From NCBI GenBank assembly GCA_038127535.1, contig JAYPHU010000021.1, positions 1-64,000 of the forward strand: 64,000 bases of DNA, in the 5' to 3' direction. The number at the start of each line of letters is the position of its first letter. Position 1 is the first letter of the stretch. Positions 1 to 11,680 of this stretch are shown piece by piece. The translations under genes and the position numbers were made by a program. The notes below the pieces were generated by a model. That model was not told the DNA's origin. It did not search any database and saw nothing but the letters and a program-made list of their open reading frames with translations. Source of the DNA: JAYPHU01 sp038127535 (GTDB taxonomy: Bacteria; Pseudomonadota; Alphaproteobacteria; Rhodospirillales; UBA2165).

Positions 1-48
1 GAGAGTTTCAATAGTTCTTCCCGCTTCACCGGGCCATGCGGAGTACCG

Positions 49-214
49 CTATCGATATCGGCCGTGCGTCTGAAGCACCTCGATCTTGCAGCCGTCCGGG
101 TCCTGCACAAAGAAGAATTTCGTCATCAGCGGCGTTGCGTTCACCGAGCAGCACCAGCGCATATCTGCGCAGCCGGGGCAACTCCTTGAGCACGGCCTCC
201 GTCTTGTCACTCAT
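49..214 (-). pseudogene. Relic fusion: ECF sigma factor N-terminus joined to VOC/glyoxalase C-terminus
   Basis: Reading from 214 down, the first about 31 codons resemble the start of an alphaproteobacterial ECF sigma factor (ELPRLRRYALVLLGERNAADD). At about 120-130 the homology changes and continues one frame over as the tail of a VOC/glyoxalase protein (MTKFFFVQDPDGCKIEVLQ, stop at 49-51). Neither half is a working gene: the sigma part lacks regions 2.3 to 4 and the VOC part lacks its first metal-binding repeat. The hexamer GATGAC lies at the join and could belong to either parent. This may be a short-homology deletion or an assembly chimera. The family calls rest on motif recall only. Confidence 0.6.
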
Positions 215-281
215 GGGCGTCCGATATGTCCATCAGCTAACACCGGTTGCACAGTTTTATTCCGTGAATTAACGCGGAAAT

Positions 282-1460
282 TCATCGGCTCAATTCCTTC
301 ATTGCGTCATCCAGCCCGCTAAGGGTCAGCGGATACATCCGCCCGCCCATCAATTGGCGGAGCTGTAGGATAGACGGCGTGGAATTCCAATAGCGCGGCT
401 TCACCGGATTGAGCCACACCGCGCTGGAATAAATGTCCAAAAGGCGGCGCATCCAGATGGCGCCGGGCTCCTCGTTCCAGTGTTCGACACTGCCGCCGGG
501 ATAGGAAATCTCATAAGGGCTCATGGTCGCATCTCCGACGATGACCAGCTTGTAGTCGGCGGGATAGGTGTGCAGCAGATCCCAGGTGGACATCATCTCT
601 TCCTGCCGGCGGCGGTTGTCCTTCCACACGCGCTCATACATGCAATTGTGAAAGTAGAAATATTCCAGATGTTTGAATTCGGCGCGGGCGGCCGAAAATA
701 GTTCCTCGCAGGTCTTGATATGGAAATCCATGGACCCGCCGATATCGAGTAACAACAGCACCTTCACCGCGTTGTGCCGCTCCGGCACCATCTTGATATC
801 CAGCAGGCCGGCGTTGCGCGCGGTGGAACTGACCGTATCCGGCAGATCCAACTCGGTCGCCGCCCCGTCCCGGGCAAAGCAGCGCAACCGGCGGAGCGCG
901 ATCTTGATATTGCGGGTGCCGATTTCCAGGTTGTCGTCCAGGTTTTTGTAGTTGCGTTCGTCCCAGACCTTCACCGCCTTGCCGTGGCGGCCTTCGTCTT
1001 GGCCGATGCGCACCCCTTCCGGGTTATAACCATAGGCCCCGAAGGGCGAGGTGCCGGCGGTGCCAATCATCTTGCTGCCGCCCTGGTGGCGCTTGTTCTG
1101 TTCGGCCAAGCGCTCCGTTAGGGTTTCCATCAGCTTTTCCCAGCCGCCCAGCGCTTCGATCTCGGCCATCTCTTCGGGCGTCATCACCCGCTCGGCGATC
1201 TTGCGCAGCCACTCTTCCGGTATCTCCGCGTCGAACAGGTCGTCGCCAAACTCAAGACCGTTGAAGCATTCACCGAACACCCGGTCGAACTTGTCCAGAT
1301 TGCGCTCGTCCTTCACCAGGCACGACCTGCTGAGATAATAGAACGCGTCTACATCATAGGCCGCCACGTCCTTTTCCATGGCTTCCAAAAGGGTCAGATA
1401 TTCCCGGAGGGTAACCGGGACCCTGGCCTCCTTCAGCGACAGGAAAAAATTGACGAACAT
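282..1460 (-). CDS. VWA-domain protein, CoxE-like, partner of MoxR ATPase
   Basis: A 392-residue cytosolic protein. The N-terminal 130 residues are helical and typical of the CoxE-like VWA family. The VWA domain starts near residue 235 with a degenerate MIDAS motif (LLLDIGGSM, so DxGxS in place of DxSxS), followed by a YFYFHNC strand and the loop VIVGDATMSP. The protein ends without a membrane segment. It lies 17 bp downstream of a MoxR AAA+ gene on the same strand. MoxR/VWA pairs act as chaperone-like systems that mature or insert cofactors in enzyme complexes. No client is recognisable here: alaS follows upstream, so the target must be encoded elsewhere. Confidence 0.85.
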   Translation of the reverse strand: MFVNFFLSLKEARVPVTLREYLTLLEAMEKDVAAYDVDAFYYLSRSCLVKDERNLDKFDRVFGECFNGLEFGDDLFDAEIPEEWLRKIAERVMTPEEMAEIEALGGWEKLMETLTERLAEQNKRHQGGSKMIGTAGTSPFGAYGYNPEGVRIGQDEGRHGKAVKVWDERNYKNLDDNLEIGTRNIKIALRRLRCFARDGAATELDLPDTVSSTARNAGLLDIKMVPERHNAVKVLLLLDIGGSMDFHIKTCEELFSAARAEFKHLEYFYFHNCMYERVWKDNRRRQEEMMSTWDLLHTYPADYKLVIVGDATMSPYEISYPGGSVEHWNEEPGAIWMRRLLDIYSSAVWLNPVKPRYWNSTPSILQLRQLMGGRMYPLTLSGLDDAMKELSR

Positions 1461-1477
1461 GACGGGCGCGCGGGCGC

Positions 1478-2323
1478 TTAGCGGTTCTGCTGGCGGTCGA
1501 GGAAGGCCAGCCGCTCGAATAACTGCACGTCCTGTTCGTTCTTGATCAGCGCGCCATAGAGCGGCGGGATTATGTCTTTTTTATCCGTGCTGCGCAGCGC
1601 TTCGACGGGGATGTCTTCGGCGACCAGCAATTTGATCCAGTCCAATAGTTCCGACGTGCTGGGCTTCTTTTTCATGCCCGGCACTTCGCGGATTTCATAG
1701 AATGCGTTCAAGGCTTCCCGAAGCAAGTTCTTCTGCAGATTGGGGAAGTGTACGTTGGCGATCTCCGCCATCACGTCGGCATCGGGGAAGTTGATGTAGT
1801 GAAAGAAACAGCGGCGCAGGAAGGCATCCGGCAGTTCCTTCTCGTTGTTCGACGTAATCATGACGATGGGCCGGTTCTTGGCCTTCACCGTTTCCCCGGT
1901 CTCGTAGACATGGAACTCCATCCGGTCCAGTTCCAAAAGCAGATCGTTCGGGAATTCGATGTCCGCCTTGTCGATCTCGTCGATCAGCAGTACCGGGGCC
2001 TCGTACGCCGTGAACGCCTCCCACAATTTGCCCCGCTTGATGTAGTTGGCGATGTCGTGAACTTTCTCGTCGCCCAACTGAGAATCCCTGAGGCGTGACA
2101 CGGCGTCATATTCATAAAGCCCCTGTTGCGCCTTGGTGGTGGATTTAATGTGCCACTCGATGAGCGGCTGGCCGATGGCCCCCGCCACTTCATGGGCCAA
2201 CACGGTCTTGCCGGTTCCAGGCTCCCCTTTCACCAACAACGGGCGCTCCAACGTGATCGCCGCATTGACAGCGACCATCAGGTCTTCGGTCGCAACATAG
2301 GTATCCGTGCCTTCAAATCTCAT
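1478..2323 (-). CDS. MoxR-family AAA+ ATPase
   Basis: A 281-residue AAA+ ATPase. Walker A is GEPGTGKT (about residues 37-44), Walker B is VLLIDEIDKAD, sensor 1 is in MITSNNEKELPDAFLRRC with the arginine finger region. Length and order fit the MoxR clade. It is the first gene of a two-gene unit with the VWA protein, and lies 47 bp beyond the end of alaS. MoxR proteins use ATP to remodel partner complexes together with a VWA protein. The client is unknown. Confidence 0.9.
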   Translation of the reverse strand: MRFEGTDTYVATEDLMVAVNAAITLERPLLVKGEPGTGKTVLAHEVAGAIGQPLIEWHIKSTTKAQQGLYEYDAVSRLRDSQLGDEKVHDIANYIKRGKLWEAFTAYEAPVLLIDEIDKADIEFPNDLLLELDRMEFHVYETGETVKAKNRPIVMITSNNEKELPDAFLRRCFFHYINFPDADVMAEIANVHFPNLQKNLLREALNAFYEIREVPGMKKKPSTSELLDWIKLLVAEDIPVEALRSTDKKDIIPPLYGALIKNEQDVQLFERLAFLDRQQNR

Positions 2324-2370
2324 GATAGGTCCTCAGTTTATTTACCCCGGCCGGATGCGTGGCCGGTAGA

Positions 2371-5022
<2,652 letters not shown>

Positions 5023-5106
5023 AGGCCGGAATGTAGCCTGTAACTGCCTGAAGCCAAGGCTTTTTTCTTAACCCTGGTCAAAAGTCTTTCGTTGCGCCCC
5101 GGCCCC

Positions 5107-5142
5107 AAAAAAGAACGGCTGCCACGAAGACAGCCGCCCTTT
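5107..5142 (-). terminator. Rho-independent terminator after recA
   Basis: On the minus strand a stem CGGCTG/CAGCCG (5131-5136 with 5116-5121), extendable with G-T pairs, is followed by a T-rich run (complement of 5107-5112). It lies 20 bp past the recA stop and separates recA from alaS. Confidence 0.75.
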
Positions 5143-5161
5143 TACCCGAATGAGAGACGCC

Positions 5162-6271
5162 TTAGTTCTCGGCGGAAATCTCTTCCTCGTCTTCGGCCCC
5201 GTCTGTGTCCGCGTTAGACTCTTCCGGCGGGGTCATCATGTCGGAAGCCAGGATACCGGCGTTTTCCCGAATTCGCCGCTCGATATCCCCGGCGATCTCC
5301 GGATTTTCCTTGAGGAACTGGCGGACATTTTCCCGGCCCTGACCGATCCTTTCCGAATTGTAGGAGAACCAGGAGCCCGATTTCTCCACAATGCCGGCCT
5401 GAACGCCGAGATCGATCAATTCGCCGGCCTTGGAAATGCCCTCGCCATACATAATGTCGAACTCGATGGTCTTGAACGGCGGCGCGACCTTGTTTTTGAC
5501 CACTTTCACGCGGGTATGATTACCGACCACTTCGTCTTTGTCCTTGATCGCGCCGATGCGGCGGATTTCCATGCGGACCGAGGAGTAGAATTTCAGCGCG
5601 TTGCCGCCGGTGGTGGTCTCCGGATTGCCGAACATCACGCCGATTTTCATGCGGATTTGGTTGATGAAGATGATCAACGTGTTGGAGCGCGCCACCGAGG
5701 AGGTCAGTTTGCGCAGCGCTTGGCTCATCAGCCGGGCCTGCAGACCCACATGGGTGTCGCCCATTTCGCCTTCCAGTTCTGCGCGAGGCACCAGGGCGGC
5801 GACCGAGTCGATCACCAGCACATCAATGGCGCCGGAGCGAACCAGCGTGTCGGCGATTTCGAGCGCCTGTTCACCGGCATCGGGCTGAGAGATTAGCAGA
5901 TCCTCGACATTGACCCCGAGCTTCAGCGCATATGACGGGTCCAGCGCATGTTCCGCATCGATAAAGGCGCAGGTGCCGCCGGTTTTTTGGGCTTCGGCCA
6001 CCACATGCAGCGCCAACGTGGTCTTGCCCGAGCTTTCCGGGCCATACACCTCGATCACCCGGCCCTTAGGCAGCCCGCCGATGCCGAGGGCGATATCGAG
6101 GCCCAGGGAACCGCTGGAGATCGCTTCCAGCTCTACCGCGTTTTCCTGCTGGCCCAGCTTCATGATCGAGCCTTTACCGAAGGCGCGTTCGATCTGGCCG
6201 AGGGCGGCGTCCAGTGCTTTGGATCTATCTGAGTTGTCTTTTTCCACGAGGCGAAGGGCTGGTTCAGTCAT
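5162..6271 (-). CDS. recA: Recombinase RecA
   Basis: A 369-residue RecA, the ATP-dependent strand-exchange protein and LexA co-protease. Walker A is GPESSGKTT, Walker B region is LVIDSVAALVPRAE, the L2/DNA-binding part is MIFINQIRMKIGVMFGNPETTTGG-like, and the C-terminus is acidic (DGAEDEEEISAEN). The ATG at 6271 has GGAGAA just upstream. An SOS box lies 120 bp upstream. All key residues seem intact. Confidence 0.98.
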   Translation of the reverse strand: MTEPALRLVEKDNSDRSKALDAALGQIERAFGKGSIMKLGQQENAVELEAISSGSLGLDIALGIGGLPKGRVIEVYGPESSGKTTLALHVVAEAQKTGGTCAFIDAEHALDPSYALKLGVNVEDLLISQPDAGEQALEIADTLVRSGAIDVLVIDSVAALVPRAELEGEMGDTHVGLQARLMSQALRKLTSSVARSNTLIIFINQIRMKIGVMFGNPETTTGGNALKFYSSVRMEIRRIGAIKDKDEVVGNHTRVKVVKNKVAPPFKTIEFDIMYGEGISKAGELIDLGVQAGIVEKSGSWFSYNSERIGQGRENVRQFLKENPEIAGDIERRIRENAGILASDMMTPPEESNADTDGAEDEEEISAEN

Positions 6272-6390
6272 TTGTCGTTCTCCTTATTCCATAGGGCCTA
6301 CACTGTTGCAATGGAAACAGTTGTACATGTTTTGTTCTATACGGCAAGAGATTTTTTATGTGATTGATAATTATGGCATATTTAGCCCAT

Positions 6391-6405
6391 GTTCGAACTT
6401 TGTTC
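6391..6405. promoter_or_regulatory. Alphaproteobacterial SOS box (LexA site) of recA
   Basis: The sequence GTTC-GAACTTT-GTTC is an exact match to GTTC-N7-GTTC, the known LexA operator of alphaproteobacteria. It lies about 120 bp upstream of the recA ATG. On the minus strand it falls between a possible -35 (TTGTGA, complement of 6402-6407) and an AT-rich segment about 17-18 bp on, which would suit repression by LexA. The box call is firm; the promoter hexamers are tentative. Confidence 0.85.
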
Positions 6406-6594
6406 ACAAAATATAGCGGCGTATATAACCCCGTCCTCACCGGATAGGAGAACCGATCAACCGCTCCCTGCACAGGCGATTCTGGCGTCAGTTCCCCTAT
6501 GGCGGGGCCAGAGACGGTTTTTGGAGACACACTCATAATAAAGTACGAGCCCCCATATCCCCTGATCTTGATTTCCGGTATTCTCCGGCGCGTT

Positions 6595-6762
6595 ATGGCA
6601 AAGTCCCGCACCTCTCCCGGCAATAAAAAGAAGGCGCCCCGGCGCAACCCGCACGCGGCGGCGCTGCGCACGTCGAAACTGTTTGCGCTCAAGGTGGTGC
6701 CGGACAAGGGCCGCTATTCCCGGAAATCCAAACACCCCAATGACCCGGCGGCCGACGAATAA
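6595..6762 (+). CDS. ArfA-like alternative ribosome-rescue factor
   Basis: A 55-residue, very basic protein with the pattern NPHAAALRTSKLF-x6-DKGRYSRKSKHPN. This resembles the ArfA core, in which NPxAxxL and a KGxGSYxRKxKH tail occur; ArfA brings a release factor to ribosomes stalled without a stop codon. The frame stays open upstream to 6499, but the ATG at 6595 gives the family-like N-terminus; its ribosome binding site is weak. It is divergent from recA. The middle Gly-Ser of the KGKGSY motif is missing (KGRYSRK), so the assignment is probable, not certain. A small basic ribosomal-type protein is the alternative. Confidence 0.55.
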   Translation: MAKSRTSPGNKKKAPRRNPHAAALRTSKLFALKVVPDKGRYSRKSKHPNDPAADE

Positions 6763-6954
6763 GGCCCGACCGGCGCCCCCTGGCATCCTTATTGCTCAGA
6801 ATCCCCCAAGCCTTCAGGCCTCAAAAGGCCCATAAAAGGCGCGAAGATGTATGGTTGGAATTGGCGTGAAAGGAAAAAACCCATGTAATACAATGGGATA
6901 ACGGCCTCGACGGGGATCCAGCAGATCTTTCAGCGGATCTACCAGCAGGCGGAT

Positions 6955-7491
6955 TTGGACCGGTCAAACGCACTGAGTTCGAGCGAATTCGCTAATCTTA
7001 CGGAAAAAATTGCCGGTTTGGGCGGCGGGGAAATGCCGGGCGGGCTGTCCGAGACCCTGTTTAACCAGTTTGACAAGAACCAGAACGGCAAGCTGACCTG
7101 GAACGAAATGCGCGGCCAGCACGGGCATAAGTTCGGCCAGTATGCGGAGCCGGAAAAAGCGGAAGAACTGGCCGTCAGTACGGTCCAGCAGATGCTACGC
7201 CAGGCCTTCGAGAAGATCGATGAGGAAAACAAGCCGGGCCTGCACTTGCGGGAATTTTCCTCGGTGACCAAAGCCGATGACAAAGAGCCCGACAGCTTTG
7301 CGCCCGAGAACGGCAACCTGCCGTTCAGCCGGGTGGACCAGAACGGCGACGGCAAACTGACCCGCGATGAGATCCTCGCCCGTCAGGAAACGGAGCGCCA
7401 GGAAACGGAGCGCCAGGAAACCCTGGCCCGGCTCAACGGCGGCCTCAGCCCGGACATCCTGCGCAGTTTGCTCGGCGTTGAAGAGGGGTAG
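6955..7491 (+). CDS. EF-hand protein with damaged or non-standard start
   Basis: At least 178 residues with two good EF-hand loops, DKNQNGKLTWNE and DQNGDGKLTRDE, and a weak one (DLDRSNALSSSE) right at the annotated TTG. The frame continues open upstream to 6889 (YNGITASTGIQQIFQRIYQQ), which looks like the true N-terminus and supplies the first helix of EF-hand 1. The natural start would be ATG 6883, preceded by AAGGA at good spacing, but the next codon is TAA. Near the C-terminus the hexapeptide unit RQETE repeats from an exact DNA duplication. It probably binds calcium; no signal peptide is visible. Translation may start at a rare codon, or the gene may be broken. Confidence 0.65.
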   Translation: MDRSNALSSSEFANLTEKIAGLGGGEMPGGLSETLFNQFDKNQNGKLTWNEMRGQHGHKFGQYAEPEKAEELAVSTVQQMLRQAFEKIDEENKPGLHLREFSSVTKADDKEPDSFAPENGNLPFSRVDQNGDGKLTRDEILARQETERQETERQETLARLNGGLSPDILRSLLGVEEG

Positions 7492-7518
7492 ACCCTCTCC
7501 AATAACTTTCATCGTCAT

Positions 7519-7768
7519 GCGCGGACCGGTCGGCAAAGCCGACCGTGATCCGCGTACCCATTTTATTCATGGGGAACAATTGGACGGAGCAATTCTCCCC
7601 CAATCTCCCCTCCTCGCGTCGCCCCCGAGTTGCGGAGCAATTCTTGAGGGTCCATAGGCATGGGTTGCATGTTCCCCGACAATCGCTTCGCGAGTCGGGG
7701 ATGACGCGATTTGAGATGAAATGATTTACATGGGTACGCGGATCACGTTCCTTCGGATCGGTCCGCGC
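7519..7768. repeat. Palindromic intergenic repeat (REP/MITE-like)
   Basis: This fills the 332-bp gene-free stretch between the EF-hand gene and cckA. A perfect 17-bp inverted repeat occurs at 7544-7560 and 7731-7747 (CGTGATCCGCGTACCCA and its complement), with outer 9-bp arms GCGCGGACC at 7519-7527 and 7760-7768. Inside are two perfect hairpins: GGTCGGC-AAA-GCCGACC (7528-7544) and CCCCGAC-N13-GTCGGGG (7674-7700). The style matches dispersed palindromes of alphaproteobacterial intergenic regions. Whether it recurs in the genome cannot be seen here. Confidence 0.65.
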
Positions 7769-7823
7769 CTGCCTCCGCCATTGCGAAGCTCCTGCTTCGC
7801 GCAGGCGGGTATGACTAGATTTA

Positions 7824-10448
7824 CTACCCCGCCATGACCTCTTTCACCTTGCCGGCAAGTTCCTGCAGGCTAAACGGTTTGGGCAGAAAGTGGAGGCTAG
7901 CATCTTCCTCGATCTCGCCGGGGATCGCGTCCTCGGCATAGCCCGACATCAGAATCACCCTAATATCGGGCAGTTCCTCCTGGACCAGACGGACCAGCGT
8001 GTGCCCGTCCATGCCGGGCATCATCACATCGGTGATGATGAGGTCGATGGGGTTGTCGAATTCATTGATGACGTCAAGCGCATGTTCGCCGTCCATGGCC
8101 TCCAGCACGCGATAGCCCTTGTTAGTCAGCGCGCGGGAGCCAAATACCCGAACGGCATCTTCGTCTTCGACCAGTAAGACCGTCGCCTCGCCGGTGAGGT
8201 CCCGCTCGTCGGCGACGTGCTCATCGGATTTGCCGACCTCGGAGATTTCCGCCCCAAATGCGGTGGCCTCGGCCGCCGAGAAGGCCGGCAGGTAAATGGA
8301 AAAGGTCGCCCCCTCGCCCAGCGCGCTGTCGACGAAGATATAGCCGTCGGATTGGCGGACGATGCCGTAGACCGTGGCCAGGCCCAAGCCCGTCCCCTCG
8401 CCCACGCCCTTGGTAGAGAAGAACGGCTCGAAGATGCGGGTCAGGTCCTCTTTGGCGATGCCGGAGCCCGTGTCGGCCACATTGATGCGGATATATTCTC
8501 CCGCCGGCATGACTTCATGACCGCGCTGGACTGAGGTCTCAACGGTCACCTGATCCGTGGTGATGGTGATGGTGCCGCCTAGCTTCATGGCGTCCCGGGC
8601 GTTCACGGCGAGGTTCATGATCACCTGGTCGAACTGGCCGGGATCGGTGCGGATCAGGTCCACGTTGTCCCCGTGCACCAGTTCCAACTCCACGTTCTCG
8701 CCCAGCAGACGCCGCAGCATGGTGGACAGATCGTTCAGCGCATCGGTGATGGAGAAAATCTTCGGCTGCAAGGTCTGGCGGCGGGAGAAGGCTAAAAGCT
8801 GGCGCACGAGATTGCCGGCACGGTTCGCATTCTGCTTGATCTGCATGATGTCCGGGAAAGACGGATCGTCGGGCCCGTGCCGGGACAGAAGTAGATCGCA
8901 GAACCCGCCCATGGCGGTCAGCAGGTTGTTGAAGTCGTGCGCGACGCCGCCGGCCAGCTGCCCCACCGCCTGCATTTTCTGCGCCTGGTTGAACTGTACC
9001 TCCAGGTTCTTGCGCTCAGTCGTGTCGATCATATGCAGGACCAGGCCGGCGATTTCCCCATCCGCATCCTCAATCGGGCTGACGTATAGAGACGCCGTGA
9101 TCTCCCGCTCCCCGCTGATTGGCACACGCACCTCCAAAAGCGTCGCCGGCATAATCCCCATGACCACCTTGGACAGCGCCGCGTCGGCATTGTTCCGGTC
9201 TTCCTTGTTAATCCGGTCGCCCATGGGAAAGCCGACGACCCCATCCCGGTGCAGGCCAAGGGTCTTGAGGAATGACCGGTTGCAGTCGGTCACCGTGCCC
9301 TCTAAGTCGACCAGGACGATGCCCACCGGCGAATCCGTAAACACCCACGGGATACGCCGCAGGATCGCTGCGCCGGTGCCGTCATCCACCACCGGGGTGA
9401 ACGGCTCCCGCAACACGATGGAGCGGCTGTATTCGAACTCGCCGCCGCTGCTTTCCTTTTGCGATTGGATCAAATAGGCGGTGAAGGCCTCGCCGTCTTC
9501 GCCGATCAGACGCAGGGAGCCATGCATGCCGGTCGAATCCGTTTCTACCGGCGCCATGATCTCTCCGTCATCGCCGACGGAGACAAAGTCGGCGAATTGC
9601 AGTTTCACCCCGCTTTTCGCAGGCTCCTGCCCGCCCTCGACGCCCAGCCAACCGGCCAGGACATCGTTCATGTAGCGAATCGACCCGTCTTCGTCGGCCG
9701 AGAAAAAGCCGACCGGAAGCTGATCGAGCAGATCGGCCATGACCGCGTCCTGCGCTTCTTTTTCCTGCTCATGCCGGCGATGAGACGTGATATCGACGGC
9801 GGTCCACAAATTCAAACCGGGTATAGTGCCCACCGGGTCCACCGATAGCCGCCAATAGCGGGACGCTGTTTTACCGGTTTTAAGTTCCACCTCGCCCGCG
9901 TCCCGTTTGCCGATGGCCGCGTTGCTGCGCAGGCGGTTGAAACTTTGTTCTGATTTAGGCGCGATCAGATCAGCGACGTAACCGAGGTTCGCAAAACCCA
10001 GAAGATCCTCCGAATTGGCGTCATTGATCAGGCCACGGAACGCCGCCGATTCAAAGATGATCCGTCCCTTTTCGTTGGTCAGAAACAGGGAGCCATCCGA
10101 ATTCGACAAGGTCTCGATCAGGCGTTGGCGGGCGGTCCGCCCCGCCCAGATGAACGCCAAGCGCCAGGTAAAATAACACAGCGACGCAATGGCCGCGGCG
10201 ACGGACATATATCCCACTAGGCCATCGGCCAGCGCCACTGCGCGAACAGCCAGCAAATAGATCGCCAGGCCGCCGAACAGGATCGCCAGGGCCAATAGGA
10301 AATAGGGTGAACGAAGAACATTCACCAGAATGGGCCTAAGCCTATCCATCATCGTCCGGTCTTGATTTTCTAGGTGGGTCGGTTCGGTCACAGCCTCACC
10401 TGTTAGCGGGATTCGGGATAGCGTATCAACCTCGAATTTTACCCCCAA
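7824..10448 (-). CDS. cckA: Hybrid histidine kinase CckA
   Basis: An 874-residue hybrid kinase. Two membrane segments lie near residues 47-70 and 79-103, followed by PAS-type sensor domains (about 120-490). The HisKA segment has GGVAHDFNNLL with the phosphoacceptor His near residue 504; the ATPase part has NLAVNARDAM and GTGLGLATVYGIV; the receiver has VLLVEDEDAVR and DVMMPGMDG with Asp near 806. This is the CckA architecture. CckA phosphorylates ChpT, which then feeds CtrA and CpdR, so it sits at the top of the flagellar and cell-cycle cascade. It follows flhB by 26 bp, probably as last gene of the flgB-flhB operon, an order known in Rhodospirillales. Confidence 0.93.
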   Translation of the reverse strand: MGVKFEVDTLSRIPLTGEAVTEPTHLENQDRTMMDRLRPILVNVLRSPYFLLALAILFGGLAIYLLAVRAVALADGLVGYMSVAAAIASLCYFTWRLAFIWAGRTARQRLIETLSNSDGSLFLTNEKGRIIFESAAFRGLINDANSEDLLGFANLGYVADLIAPKSEQSFNRLRSNAAIGKRDAGEVELKTGKTASRYWRLSVDPVGTIPGLNLWTAVDITSHRRHEQEKEAQDAVMADLLDQLPVGFFSADEDGSIRYMNDVLAGWLGVEGGQEPAKSGVKLQFADFVSVGDDGEIMAPVETDSTGMHGSLRLIGEDGEAFTAYLIQSQKESSGGEFEYSRSIVLREPFTPVVDDGTGAAILRRIPWVFTDSPVGIVLVDLEGTVTDCNRSFLKTLGLHRDGVVGFPMGDRINKEDRNNADAALSKVVMGIMPATLLEVRVPISGEREITASLYVSPIEDADGEIAGLVLHMIDTTERKNLEVQFNQAQKMQAVGQLAGGVAHDFNNLLTAMGGFCDLLLSRHGPDDPSFPDIMQIKQNANRAGNLVRQLLAFSRRQTLQPKIFSITDALNDLSTMLRRLLGENVELELVHGDNVDLIRTDPGQFDQVIMNLAVNARDAMKLGGTITITTDQVTVETSVQRGHEVMPAGEYIRINVADTGSGIAKEDLTRIFEPFFSTKGVGEGTGLGLATVYGIVRQSDGYIFVDSALGEGATFSIYLPAFSAAEATAFGAEISEVGKSDEHVADERDLTGEATVLLVEDEDAVRVFGSRALTNKGYRVLEAMDGEHALDVINEFDNPIDLIITDVMMPGMDGHTLVRLVQEELPDIRVILMSGYAEDAIPGEIEEDASLHFLPKPFSLQELAGKVKEVMAG

Positions 10449-10474
10449 TCAATCGCTTACACTACTTGGAAGCG

Positions 10475-11650
10475 CTAGTGGAGGGTGGGATCGTTGACAT
10501 GCTGCTCTTCTTCGAGCGCGGCGTCTGCCTCCGGATCGCCGGGATCAATCGACCAGTCCGGCTTGGGCGGCCGCAACGGCCCGTCGCCCTGCAGCTTGCC
10601 CTTCAGGCGGAACACATAGCCGATAACCTCCGCCACGGCGTTGTAATGCTCAGGCGGCACTTCCTGATCCAATTCGACCGCTGCATAAAGCGCGCGCGCG
10701 AGCGGCGGGTTCTCCACGATCGGCACCTCGTGTTCGTCGGCCTCTTCACGGATACGCTTGGCGACTTCGTCAACGCCTTTGGCGATCAATCGGGGCGCCG
10801 GCATGTTCTCCATGTCGTATTCCAGTGCAACGGCGTAGTGGGTTGGGTTGGTGATCACGACGTCGGCCTTGTGGACATTGGCGATCATACGCTGTCTGGC
10901 GCGTTCCTGACGGATAGACGCCAGGCGGGCCTTGACCTTGGGATCACCTTCCAATTGTTTGTGCTCGTCCCTGACCTCCTGCTTGGTCATCATGAGGCTC
11001 TTTTTCACCGAATGGCGCTGATACAAATAGTCGGCGACGGCCACGATGGTCATTAGCGCGACGATCCAGAACACAAGAATCAGGGCGATGTCGTCAATCC
11101 GCTGAAGGCTGGTGATTAATTCAAAGGACGGAAAGAGCTGTGCGTCCGTCAGCCGGGGCTGCACAACGAAATATGCAATCACAGCAACCATGATCAGTTT
11201 GACGAGCCCCTTGGCGAACTCGACCAGCGCCTTTGATCCGAGCAGTCTTTTGACCCCTTTAATGGGATTCATCTTGCTGAACTCGGGCTTCATCTTTTCG
11301 AAGGAGAAGGTTCGGCCGACCTGAAGATAACTGACCGTCAGGGCAAGGACGGAGAAGAAAAGGAACACCGGCGCCGTCACCAGGCCTAACTGGGCGGACG
11401 TGTCCATAAACAGGGTTCGAAGGGAAATTTCATCCACCGCAATCGAGTGCGGCCTTTCCAGAAACTGGTAATTGATGAGCGTGACGTTGGTCATCATCCA
11501 TGGAAAAAAGGTCATAATGCTGATGGCGACGCCCACGAGCGCGGCCCAGCTTTTAACTTCCTGGGACTGGGCGATATTGCCTTTCCGTCTGGCATCCTGG
11601 ATTCGTTTACCGGTCGGTTCTTCTGATTTTTCTGTATCGTCTTCAGCCAC
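10475..11650 (-). CDS. flhB: Flagellar export switch protein FlhB
   Basis: A 391-residue inner-membrane component of the flagellar type III export gate. Four hydrophobic segments lie in the first about 220 residues, followed by a charged linker and the cytoplasmic domain with the self-cleavage motif NPTH near residue 267, then the usual EVIGYVFRLKGK segment. Cleavage at NPTH switches export from hook to filament substrates. The C-terminal tail is long and acidic. It lies between fliR and cckA in one minus-strand operon. Confidence 0.96.
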   Translation of the reverse strand: MAEDDTEKSEEPTGKRIQDARRKGNIAQSQEVKSWAALVGVAISIMTFFPWMMTNVTLINYQFLERPHSIAVDEISLRTLFMDTSAQLGLVTAPVFLFFSVLALTVSYLQVGRTFSFEKMKPEFSKMNPIKGVKRLLGSKALVEFAKGLVKLIMVAVIAYFVVQPRLTDAQLFPSFELITSLQRIDDIALILVFWIVALMTIVAVADYLYQRHSVKKSLMMTKQEVRDEHKQLEGDPKVKARLASIRQERARQRMIANVHKADVVITNPTHYAVALEYDMENMPAPRLIAKGVDEVAKRIREEADEHEVPIVENPPLARALYAAVELDQEVPPEHYNAVAEVIGYVFRLKGKLQGDGPLRPPKPDWSIDPGDPEADAALEEEQHVNDPTLH

Positions 11651-11680
11651 GCCGATCCTATCTGGGCCTCCCGGAAACCG

